Assembly (NCBI RefSeq): GCF_013388355.1
Contig: NZ_CP058246.1
Span: 2,666,001 to 2,730,000 of the forward strand
Direction: 5' to 3'
DNA: 64,000 nucleotides
Source: Flavobacterium sp. LPB0248
GTDB taxonomy: Bacteria > Bacteroidota > Bacteroidia > Flavobacteriales > Flavobacteriaceae
Each line of letters begins with the position of its first letter. The stretch's first letter is position 1. Made by a program: the position numbers and the translations under genes. The notes under the pieces are model-generated. The model searched no databases, was not told the origin of the DNA, and saw only the letters and a list, made by a program, of their open reading frames with translations. Of the stretch, positions 33,768 to 41,061 are shown piece by piece.

Positions 33768-34751
33768 TTATTGTTGGTCTTCCGGTTGAATGTCATCTTC
33801 ATAACCAGATTGTCTCTGAATTGGTTTTGGTTTGTCGACTTTTTTATTATGTTTTTTCATCATTTCGCCAACTTGGTTTGATGCAGTAAATGATGCGACC
33901 ATATTATTTAACATGTCACTACCAGCTTGAGGAGAATTAGGAAGTAAAATTAAATTAGAATTTGCGTCAGCTCCAATTGCTTGTAAAGTATCATAATGTT
34001 GTGTTACTACAATTAAAGCAGAAGCTTCTTGAGAATTGATTCCAACTTGGTTCAAAACTTCAACACTTTCTACAAGACCTCTTGCAATTTCACGACGCTG
34101 ATCTGCAATACCTTGTCCTTGTAAACGTTTACTTTCTGCTTCGGCTTTTGCTTTTGCAACGATTCTAATTCTTGAACTTTCTGCTTCAAATTCAGCAGCA
34201 GTTTTTTCTCTATCGGCAGCATTGATTCTATTCATTGCATTTTTTACCTGAATGTCTGGATCAATATCAGTAACCAAAGTATTGATGATATCATATCCGT
34301 AAGTTGACATTGCTTCGTTCAATTCGCGTTTTACTGCAACTGCAATATCATCTTTTCTTTCAAAAACGTCATCCAATTTTAGTTTTGGAACTTCAGCACG
34401 AACTACGTCAAAAACATAAGAAGTAATCTGATCGTGTGGATATTCAAGTTTATAAAAAGCTTCATATACTTTTTCCTGGATTACTTTGAACTGAACTGAA
34501 ACTTTCATTTTAATAAAAACGTTGTCTCTAGTTTTAGTTTCAATGATAACATCCAATTGCTGAATTTTAAGATTTACACGTCCGGCCAATCTGTCAACCA
34601 ACGGAATTTTAAGTTGTAATCCTGAATTTCTTACACTCTGAAATTTTCCAAATCGTTCGATAATAACAGACGATTGCTGTTTTACAGTAAAGAAAGACGA
34701 CATGAAAATGAAGAATGCCAATACTAAAAAGATAATAAATGCTGTACTCAT
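33768..34751 (-). CDS. SPFH/Band 7 membrane protein (QmcA/stomatin-like)
   Basis: A 327-residue protein with an N-terminal membrane helix (residues 2-22, AFIIFLVLAFFIFMSSFF) and the SPFH domain (QQSSVIIERFGKFQSVRNSG, then RDNVFIKMKVSVQFKV and LNEAMSTYGYDIINTLVTDI). A long coiled coil rich in Ala/Glu/Arg follows (AAEFEAESSRIRIVAKAKAEAE). QmcA-type proteins form ring-like membrane scaffolds and often protect or regulate membrane proteases; no NfeD partner is adjacent. Confidence 0.9.
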   Translation of the reverse strand: MSTAFIIFLVLAFFIFMSSFFTVKQQSSVIIERFGKFQSVRNSGLQLKIPLVDRLAGRVNLKIQQLDVIIETKTRDNVFIKMKVSVQFKVIQEKVYEAFYKLEYPHDQITSYVFDVVRAEVPKLKLDDVFERKDDIAVAVKRELNEAMSTYGYDIINTLVTDIDPDIQVKNAMNRINAADREKTAAEFEAESSRIRIVAKAKAEAESKRLQGQGIADQRREIARGLVESVEVLNQVGINSQEASALIVVTQHYDTLQAIGADANSNLILLPNSPQAGSDMLNNMVASFTASNQVGEMMKKHNKKVDKPKPIQRQSGYEDDIQPEDQQ

Positions 34752-34821
34752 GGTTATTTAGTTTAATTTATGAATTTCGGTAAATTACGAAAATTCTTCT
34801 AAAAAGGAATTATCAAACATT

Positions 34822-34863
34822 AAAAAAACGCTAAGAACATTTTTGTGATGTTACTTAGCGTTT
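34822..34863 (-). terminator. Terminator of gltX
   Basis: On the plus strand AAACGCTAAG (34826-34835) pairs with CTTAGCGTTT (34854-34863), with inner ACAT/ATGT. Read on the minus strand, seven U follow. Confidence 0.85.
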
Positions 34864-34885
34864 CTATTTTTAAATGAAATTTTAA

Positions 34886-36391
34886 TTATAAAGTTTCAAT
34901 TGCTTTCTGGATTCTAGAAATAGTTTCTTCTTTTCCAATGATTTCAACAATGTCAAATAGGTGAGGACCTTTAAGAGCTCCAACCAAACTTAGACGGAAA
35001 GGTTGCATTACTTTACCCATTCCGATTTCGTTTTTGGTTAACCAATCTTTTACGATTGCTTCTATATTTACAGAAGTAAAATCTTCAATATTTTCTAAAA
35101 CAGAAATCAGTTCCTGCATTAAAGTTGGAGTTTCTTCTTTCCAATTTTTGCTTGCTTTCTCATCATAAGATGTTGGCGCTTGGAAAAAGAAATCTGTCAG
35201 ATCCCAAAATTCTGAAACAAAGTTTGCTCTTTCTTTAATTAATGAAACGATTCTCGTAAGATCATATTTAGAAACATCAATGCCTTTTTCTTCTAAAATA
35301 GGAGAGAAGGTTTTTGCTAAATCGGCATCATTTTGTTTTATTAAATATTGGTGGTTGAACCATTTGTTTTTCTCTGGATCAAATTTTGCTCCAGCTTTGT
35401 GAACTCTGTTCAAATCAAAAGATTGAGCCAATTCTTCTAAAGAAAATAATTCTTTATCAGTTCCATCATTCCATCCCAAAAGAGCAAGGAAGTTTACAAC
35501 AGCTTCTGGGAAAAATCCTTTTTCTCTATAACCAGATGAAACTCCTTCTTCAGTTTTCCATTCTAATGGAAATACTGGGAATCCCATTTTGTCTCCATCT
35601 CTTTTTGATAATTTACCATTTCCAACTGGTTTCAAAATCAAAGGTAAATGTGCAAATTCTGGAGCTTCCCAACCAAATGCTTTGTATAATAAAACGTGAA
35701 GTGGCATAGAAGGCAACCATTCTTCACCACGAATTACATGTGAAGTTTCCATTAAATGATCATCAACAATATTGGCTAAATGATACGTTGGCATTCCGTC
35801 ACTTTTGAAAAGAACTTTATCATCCAAAAGATTAGTTTCAAACTTCACATCTCCACGAATGATATCTTTCAAATGCAAAGTTTCATCAACTGGAGTTTTA
35901 AAACGGATTACATAATGTTCTCCATTTGCAATTCTTTTAGCAGTTTCTTCTGCAGAAATTACCAATGATGTATCTAACTTTTCACGATTATGGTGATTGT
36001 AAATAAATGTTTTTCCTTCAGCTTCGTGTTGTTTTCTATGTGCATCCAAAGCTTCCGGAGTATCAAAAGCATAATATGCCCAACCAGAATTGATCAACTG
36101 ATCTGCATATTGTTGGTATAAATCTTTACGTTCGCTTTGTCTATATGGACCAAATTTTTCATTTTTCCCAACTGTTTCTTCAGGAGCAATTCCTAACCAT
36201 TCTAGAGCTTCCATAATGTAAGCTTCTGCACCTGGAACAAAACGAGTCTGATCTGTATCTTCAATTCTCAGATAAAAAACACCATTATGTTTCTTTGCAA
36301 ATAAATAATTAAATAAGGCAGTACGAACTCCGCCAATATGTAACGGTCCAGTCGGACTTGGTGCAAAACGCACACGAACTTGCTTTGACAT
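34886..36391 (-). CDS. gltX: Glutamate--tRNA ligase
   Basis: 501 residues from ATG 36391 (MSKQVRVRFAPSPTGPLHIG); the frame is open seven codons further but those codons lie in the leader next to the -7 box. The HIGH element is PSPTGPLHIGGVRTAL, RIEDTDQTR follows, and the KMSKS element is KLSKRDGDKMGF near residue 250. The C-terminal anticodon-binding helical domain is complete. This is a normal discriminating or non-discriminating GluRS; with glnS present in the same genome, discriminating activity is expected. Confidence 0.95.
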   Translation of the reverse strand: MSKQVRVRFAPSPTGPLHIGGVRTALFNYLFAKKHNGVFYLRIEDTDQTRFVPGAEAYIMEALEWLGIAPEETVGKNEKFGPYRQSERKDLYQQYADQLINSGWAYYAFDTPEALDAHRKQHEAEGKTFIYNHHNREKLDTSLVISAEETAKRIANGEHYVIRFKTPVDETLHLKDIIRGDVKFETNLLDDKVLFKSDGMPTYHLANIVDDHLMETSHVIRGEEWLPSMPLHVLLYKAFGWEAPEFAHLPLILKPVGNGKLSKRDGDKMGFPVFPLEWKTEEGVSSGYREKGFFPEAVVNFLALLGWNDGTDKELFSLEELAQSFDLNRVHKAGAKFDPEKNKWFNHQYLIKQNDADLAKTFSPILEEKGIDVSKYDLTRIVSLIKERANFVSEFWDLTDFFFQAPTSYDEKASKNWKEETPTLMQELISVLENIEDFTSVNIEAIVKDWLTKNEIGMGKVMQPFRLSLVGALKGPHLFDIVEIIGKEETISRIQKAIETL

Positions 36392-36409
36392 TTGTTTAAA
36401 ATTTTGTTG

Positions 36410-36417
36410 CAAAGATA
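36410..36417 (-). promoter_or_regulatory. -7 promoter element of gltX
   Basis: Minus strand TATCTTTG matches TAnnTTTG, 18 bp before the chosen ATG. Confidence 0.55.
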
Positions 36418-36454
36418 CGTTTTATGATTTTAGATTTCAGAATGTTGATTTTAG

Positions 36455-36500
36455 ATTTTAAAATCTTAGAACCTTAGCGTCTTAGTAACTTAGAATCTAA
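36455..36500. repeat. CTTAG short direct repeats
   Basis: The divergent gltX/DUF4175 spacer has CTTAG four times, at 36466, 36473, 36480 and 36488 (spacing 7, 7 and 8 bp). This is probably a slippage-prone microrepeat. Confidence 0.45.
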
Positions 36501-36555
36501 AAAAGGTATTATTATAATTACTACTTTTATGGGTTATAATTAAAACAGATTTATT

Positions 36556-39500
36556 TTGAAAACAACATCTGCGATATATCAAAAGCTAGAGGCTTTCATT
36601 AAGAAATATTATACCAACGAACTGATAAAAGGCATATTACTTTTTACCGGTTTTGGGTTGTTGTATTTTTTGTTTACGCTTTTTGTGGAGTACTTTCTTT
36701 GGTTAAAACCATTAGGAAGAACTTTTCTTTTTTGGTTATTTGTTGGAGTTGAAGTTTTCCTTTTAGTTCGTTTAATTCTTTTTCCATTGTTCAAGTTGTT
36801 CAAACTTCAAAAAGGAATAGATTATACTCAAGCTTCTAAAATTATTGGAAATCATTTTACAGAAGTAAGTGATAAGCTGACTAACTTTTTACAATTGTCT
36901 TCTGAAAATAATTCCGAAAGTTCAGAATTGGTTTTAGCTTCAATTGAGCAAAAAGCAAATTCTTTGCAACCAATTCCATTTGGAAATGCAATCAATTTTA
37001 AAGCAAATAAAAAATACTTGCCATTAGCTTTAATACCAATTTTACTTTTTGCTGTGTTTTATATTTCAGGAAATAGTAATATTATTTCTCAAAGTTTGAA
37101 TAGAGTAGTGCATTTCAATTCTGCATTTTTGCCACCAGCTCCTTTCAAGTTTGTGGTTTTGAATTCTAATTTGCAAGCAGAACAAAATAAAGATTTCGTT
37201 ATCAAAATGGAATCTGTTGGAAATGTAGTTCCTGAGAATGTCATGATTCATATTGGAAATGAAAGCTATTTTATGGAATCTTCTCAACCTGGAAAGTTTG
37301 AATTTAAAGTGGAGAAACCAGCTGAGAATATTCAATTTTCTTTTGAAGGAAATTCTGTTGTTTCAGAAGAATACGAATTGAAAGTAATCACAGTTCCGTC
37401 AATTGCAAACTTCGAAATGGTTTTGAATTTTCCATCTTATCTAAAGAAAAAATCAGAGACAATTCAAGGAACTGGAAATGCAATTGTACCCGAAGGAACG
37501 ACCGTAACTTGGAAAATGAATACTAAATCTACACAAGAAGTAGTATGGAAAAGAGATAATGAAGTATTTAAGTTCAATAAGACAGAAAATGACTTTAAAT
37601 TGAGTAAAAATATTGGTCAAAACGCAGAATATCAAATTCTTACGTCAAACAATAAGGTTAAAAACTACGAAAAACTAGATTATCAGCTGTCAGTTATCAA
37701 AGATCAGTTTCCAACGATAAATGTTGGTCCTGCGCCTGATAGTTTAAAGTTGGATAAGAACTATATTTTGGGAAGATTAGGTGATGATTACGGACTTTTG
37801 AAACTGCAAATTGTGTATTACGAGCGTAACAAACCACAATCTGCAAAGCGTGGAAACATTCCTGTTAAGGCTGGAGTGTTCGATCAGTTTGTTTTTAATT
37901 TCCCAAGTAACCTTCCAGTAGAAGAAGGAGTTTCATACGAGTACTATTTTGAAGTTTTTGATAACGATGCACCACACGGATTTAAGAGTACAAAGTCTTC
38001 TACATTTTCAGATCGTGTAGCTACAACAGATGAAATTCAGGATCAAGAATTACAACAGCAAAATCAAAACATCAATAGTTTATCTAAATCTTTGAAGAAC
38101 CAAACAAAGCAGATTTCAGAAATGGATAAGCTTCAGAATACAGGAAAAGAGAAAGATAATTTAGAGTTTAAAGATCAGCAAAAGATTAATGATTTTATCA
38201 AACGTCAGAAACAACAAGACGAAATGATGAAACAGTTTTCTGAAAAAATGAATCAGAATTTAGATAAGTTTAAAGATGATAAGAAAGATAAAACTGCTGA
38301 AGATTTACAAAAGCGTTTAGATAATGCGCAGAAAGATTTAGAAAAGAATCAGAAATTATTAGATGAATTAAAGAACTTGAACGATAAATTAAACAGTGAA
38401 GAACTGTTTGATAAGATGGAAAAGTTCAAACAAATAAGTAAAAACCAATCTCGTAATTTAGAACAATTGGTTGAGCTAACCAAACGTTTTTATGTTTCAA
38501 AGAAAGCAGAACAGGTTGCTGAGAAACTAAACAAACTGTCAGAACAACAGGAACAGTTATCAAATAAAGAGAAAGAAAATACTAAAGAGAAGCAGGATGA
38601 AATCAATAAATCTTTTGATAAGATTCAGGAAGATTTAAAAGATTTGAAAGAAGAAAATAAGACTTTGAAGAAACCGTTGGATATTCCATCAGATGCTTCT
38701 AAAGAAAAAGATGTAGATAATGATCTTAATAAAGCTTCTGAAGAATTGAGTAAAAAGAATACTTCTGGAGCTAAACCAAAACAGAAAAGTGCTGCAAAGA
38801 AAATGAAGTCTATGGCTCAAGAAATGCAGAGCGAAATGGAAGGTGGAGAACAAGAACAATTAGAAGAAGATGTAGCAATGCTTCGTCAAATTTTAGATAA
38901 TCTTTTAGCTTATTCTTTGTCGCAAGAAGATGTGATGAAACAGTTTAAAGCAATGAAATTAGGTTCTTCTACATTTACAAAAAACATCAAGATTCAACAG
39001 AATTTGAAACAGCAGTTTAGACATGTTGATGACAGTTTGTTTGCACTTTCATTACGTAATCCGAAAGTAGCAGAAGACGTTACTAAAGAAATAGGAAATG
39101 TTCAATACAACATGGACAAGGCGATTGAAACTTTAACTGATGTACAGATTCCAAGAGGAGTTTCACACCAGCAATATGCAGTTTCATCTGCCAATAAGTT
39201 AGCCGATTTCTTGAGTGATCTATTAAATAATATGCAGATGTCTATGTCTAAACCGGGATCGGGGAAACCTAAACCAGGAGACGGACAAGGAATGCAATTG
39301 CCAGATATTATTCAGAAACAAAAAGGACTTGCTGATAAGATGAAAGATGGTATGAAACCTGGACAGCAATCTGGAGATAAACCTGGAGAAGGTAAAGATG
39401 GAAAGTCTGGGCAGGGGCAAAATGGTCAAGGTAAAGAAGGACAAGGTAATAAAAGTGGAGATAAAGGTTCTTCTGGTAAAGATGGTAAAAACGGAAAAGG

Positions 39501-39942
39501 AGAGAAGAACGGTAATGAAGGAGAAGATGGAGAAGGTGATGCTGAAGCTATAATGGAGATTTACAAGGAGCAAGTTAAACTTAGAGAAGCGCTTCAAAAA
39601 GAATTAGCAAGGAAAGGTTTAGATTCTCAAGGTAAATCTGTAATAGACCAAATGAAACAATCTGAAAAGCAGATTTTGAACAAAGGATTTAAGAATGAGA
39701 ACTTGCAACGTATACTAAATATCCAACAAGAATTATGGGAATTAAACAATGCAGTTCAGCAACAAGGTCAAGATACGCAAAGACAATCTGAAACAAATAA
39801 GGCTGAATTTACTAATCGTTCAAATGCTTTACCTAATTCGTTATTGGAATATTTAAACAGTGTAGAGATATTAAACAGACAATCACTACCTTTGCGCTCG
39901 AATTTTAATCAAAAAGTTCAAGAATACTTTAATACAAAATGA
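36556..39942 (+). CDS. DUF4175 family large membrane-anchored protein
   Basis: 1128 residues from TTG 36556; no ATG lies near and the following KTTSAIYQKLEAFIKKYY fits the family start. Two membrane helices occur at about 25-46 and 54-75 and a third near 154-171. A large periplasmic beta-rich part includes FPSYLKKKSETIQG. From about 490 to 760 runs a very long Gln/Lys/Glu coiled coil, and residues 895-995 form a Gly/Lys/Asp-rich low-complexity stretch. Family function is unknown; it is typical of Bacteroidota. The TGA overlaps the ATG of ybeY (ATGA), so the two genes are coupled. Confidence 0.85.
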   Translation: MKTTSAIYQKLEAFIKKYYTNELIKGILLFTGFGLLYFLFTLFVEYFLWLKPLGRTFLFWLFVGVEVFLLVRLILFPLFKLFKLQKGIDYTQASKIIGNHFTEVSDKLTNFLQLSSENNSESSELVLASIEQKANSLQPIPFGNAINFKANKKYLPLALIPILLFAVFYISGNSNIISQSLNRVVHFNSAFLPPAPFKFVVLNSNLQAEQNKDFVIKMESVGNVVPENVMIHIGNESYFMESSQPGKFEFKVEKPAENIQFSFEGNSVVSEEYELKVITVPSIANFEMVLNFPSYLKKKSETIQGTGNAIVPEGTTVTWKMNTKSTQEVVWKRDNEVFKFNKTENDFKLSKNIGQNAEYQILTSNNKVKNYEKLDYQLSVIKDQFPTINVGPAPDSLKLDKNYILGRLGDDYGLLKLQIVYYERNKPQSAKRGNIPVKAGVFDQFVFNFPSNLPVEEGVSYEYYFEVFDNDAPHGFKSTKSSTFSDRVATTDEIQDQELQQQNQNINSLSKSLKNQTKQISEMDKLQNTGKEKDNLEFKDQQKINDFIKRQKQQDEMMKQFSEKMNQNLDKFKDDKKDKTAEDLQKRLDNAQKDLEKNQKLLDELKNLNDKLNSEELFDKMEKFKQISKNQSRNLEQLVELTKRFYVSKKAEQVAEKLNKLSEQQEQLSNKEKENTKEKQDEINKSFDKIQEDLKDLKEENKTLKKPLDIPSDASKEKDVDNDLNKASEELSKKNTSGAKPKQKSAAKKMKSMAQEMQSEMEGGEQEQLEEDVAMLRQILDNLLAYSLSQEDVMKQFKAMKLGSSTFTKNIKIQQNLKQQFRHVDDSLFALSLRNPKVAEDVTKEIGNVQYNMDKAIETLTDVQIPRGVSHQQYAVSSANKLADFLSDLLNNMQMSMSKPGSGKPKPGDGQGMQLPDIIQKQKGLADKMKDGMKPGQQSGDKPGEGKDGKSGQGQNGQGKEGQGNKSGDKGSSGKDGKNGKGEKNGNEGEDGEGDAEAIMEIYKEQVKLREALQKELARKGLDSQGKSVIDQMKQSEKQILNKGFKNENLQRILNIQQELWELNNAVQQQGQDTQRQSETNKAEFTNRSNALPNSLLEYLNSVEILNRQSLPLRSNFNQKVQEYFNTK

Positions 39943-40358
39943 TAAATTTTAATTACGAAACAGATTTTACTTTAGGAGACGAGCAGGCTTTTAGTGACTG
40001 GTTGAGTGCTGTAATTGTTTCTGAAAATAAGAACGAAGGAGAAATCAATTATATATTTTGTGATGATGAGTATCTTCATAAAATCAATGTAGAATATTTA
40101 GATCACGACACTTTAACTGATATAATTAGTTTTGATTATTCAGTTGGTAACGAGTTAAATGGAGATATTTTTGTTTCTGTAGAACGCGTTGCAGATAATG
40201 CAAAAGACTTCAATGTTTCATTTGCTGAAGAACTTAAAAGAGTGCTATCTCATGGTATACTACATTACTGTGGATACAAAGATAAGTCAGAGGAAGAAGC
40301 TCAATTAATGAGACAGAAGGAAGAGGAGAAAATGAAGATGTTTCACGTGGAACAGTAA
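39939..40358 (+). CDS. ybeY: rRNA maturation endoribonuclease YbeY
   Basis: A 139-residue zinc-dependent enzyme for 16S rRNA 3'-end maturation and ribosome quality control. The zinc motif is SHGILHYCGYKDKS (H-G-x-L-H-x-x-G-Y), and IISFDY plus DIFVSVERV are family strands. It starts inside the DUF4175 stop. The last codons (Met-Phe-His-Val-Glu-Gln-stop) coincide with a parS site, giving a tail that is probably dictated by DNA sequence rather than protein function. Confidence 0.93.
   Translation: MINFNYETDFTLGDEQAFSDWLSAVIVSENKNEGEINYIFCDDEYLHKINVEYLDHDTLTDIISFDYSVGNELNGDIFVSVERVADNAKDFNVSFAEELKRVLSHGILHYCGYKDKSEEEAQLMRQKEEEKMKMFHVEQ
40339..40354. promoter_or_regulatory. parS-like site 1 (inside ybeY)
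   Basis: TGTTTCACGTGGAACA; full match to TGTTnCACGTGnAACA. It encodes the C-terminal Phe-His-Val-Glu of YbeY. Confidence 0.85.
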
Positions 40359-40379
40359 TTAAACATCTTTTTTTATATA

Positions 40380-40395
40380 TGTTCCACGTGAAACG
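40380..40395. promoter_or_regulatory. parS-like site 2
   Basis: TGTTCCACGTGAAACG; one end base off the 16-mer consensus. Confidence 0.82.
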
Positions 40396-40419
40396 TTTTA
40401 GATTTTTAAATTTTTATAA

Positions 40420-40435
40420 CGTTCCACGTGAAACA
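40420..40435. promoter_or_regulatory. parS-like site 3
   Basis: CGTTCCACGTGAAACA; one end base off the consensus. Confidence 0.82.
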
Positions 40436-40464
40436 TATCCAAAGAAAATGAAAGAATTTTGTAG

Positions 40465-40480
40465 CGTTCCACGTGGAACG
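40465..40480. promoter_or_regulatory. parS-like site 4
   Basis: CGTTCCACGTGGAACG; a perfect palindrome with the central GTTCCACGTGGAAC. Confidence 0.82.
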
Positions 40481-40512
40481 TTTATGTAAAGAATTCGAAT
40501 AAAAGATTAAAT

Positions 40513-40528
40513 CGTTCCACGTGGAACG
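40513..40528. promoter_or_regulatory. parS-like site 5
   Basis: CGTTCCACGTGGAACG, identical to site 4 and 48 bp from it. Confidence 0.82.
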
Positions 40529-40565
40529 ATTTTTTAAGTTTGAATTTAAAAGAAAAAGATTAAGG

Positions 40566-40581
40566 TGTTTTACGTGGAACA
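40566..40581. promoter_or_regulatory. parS-like site 6 (core variant)
   Basis: TGTTTTACGTGGAACA; the CACGTG core is changed to TACGTG, so binding may be weaker. Confidence 0.6.
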
Positions 40582-40610
40582 TGATTTTAAAATGTTCTTT
40601 GGAGTTGAAA

Positions 40611-40662
40611 ATGGAAGTTTAGAATGGAAGTTTAGAATGGAAGTTTAGAATGGAAGTTTGGA
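40611..40662. repeat. 13-bp tandem repeat, four units
   Basis: ATGGAAGTTTAGA three times plus ATGGAAGTTTGGA, placed between parS-like sites 6 and 7. Confidence 0.9.
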
Positions 40663-40664
40663 AA

Positions 40665-40680
40665 TGTTTCACGTGAAACA
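40665..40680. promoter_or_regulatory. parS-like site 7 (canonical)
   Basis: TGTTTCACGTGAAACA, a perfect palindrome identical to the canonical ParB-binding sequence known from Bacillus subtilis and many other bacteria. Confidence 0.92.
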
Positions 40681-40693
40681 TTTATTGAGGAGA

Positions 40694-40872
40694 TTCTGAT
40701 TTGAAAGTTCTGATTTGAAAGTTCTGATTTGGAAGTTCTGATTTGGAAGTTCTGATTTGGAAGTTCTGATTTGGAAGTTCTGATTTGGAAGTTCTGATTT
40801 GGAAGTTCTGATTTGGAAGTTCTGATTTGGAAGTTCTGATTTGGAAGTTCTGTTTGGAAGTTCTGTTTGAAG
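40694..40872. repeat. 14-bp minisatellite, 13 units
   Basis: The unit is TTCTGATTTGGAAG. The first two units read TTGAAAG in place of TTGGAAG, nine are identical, and the last two are shortened to 13 and 12 bp by losing A (and G). The array sits between parS-like sites 7 and 8. It is a direct tandem array with no spacers, so it is not a CRISPR. Confidence 0.93.
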
Positions 40873-40884
40873 AAAATAAAAAGG

Positions 40885-40900
40885 TGTTCCACGTGAAATG
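40885..40900. promoter_or_regulatory. parS-like site 8 (half-site variant)
   Basis: TGTTCCACGTGAAATG; the core is intact and the right end is altered. Confidence 0.65.
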
Positions 40901-40936
40901 TTTTATTTGTTTTCTGAATTTGAAGATATCAGTTTG

Positions 40937-40963
40937 CAGGTTTCAGTTTAAACTTGAAACCTG
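40937..40963. repeat. 27-bp palindrome upstream of mnmG
   Basis: CAGGTTTCA (40937-40945) and TGAAACCTG (40955-40963) flank GTTTAAAC plus one T. The motif TGAAACC is repeated once more directly after. It may fold as a hairpin in a leader RNA or be a repeat relic. Confidence 0.7.
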
Positions 40964-40983
40964 AAACCTGAAACAAAAATAAA

Positions 40984-40999
40984 AGTTCCACGTGGAACA
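40984..40999. promoter_or_regulatory. parS-like site 9
   Basis: AGTTCCACGTGGAACA; one end base off the consensus, 62 bp upstream of mnmG. Confidence 0.82.
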
Positions 41000-41061
41000 A
41001 GAAAAATATAAATGTAATTCTAGAAACCGCGTTAGCGGTTTTTGGAGAATAATAAAACAAA

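Larger units (their letters stand above)
40359..41061. other. Centromere-like intergenic region between ybeY and mnmG
   Basis: 703 bp without a gene. It holds eight of the nine clustered parS-like sites (the ninth is just upstream, in ybeY), a 4 x 13-bp repeat, a 13 x about 14-bp minisatellite and a 27-bp palindrome, all listed separately. The promoter of mnmG must lie near its right end but I see no perfect TAnnTTTG box. Confidence 0.8.

Noticed and set aside
40694..40872. Possible CRISPR array
   Set aside because: Units are 14 bp and directly adjacent without spacers, and no cas genes are present.
40632..40892. 86-residue minus-strand open frame with repeated NQNFQIRTSKSELP
   Set aside because: It is the translation of the 14-bp minisatellite (period 42 bp = 14 residues) and runs through a parS site; no start signals or family.
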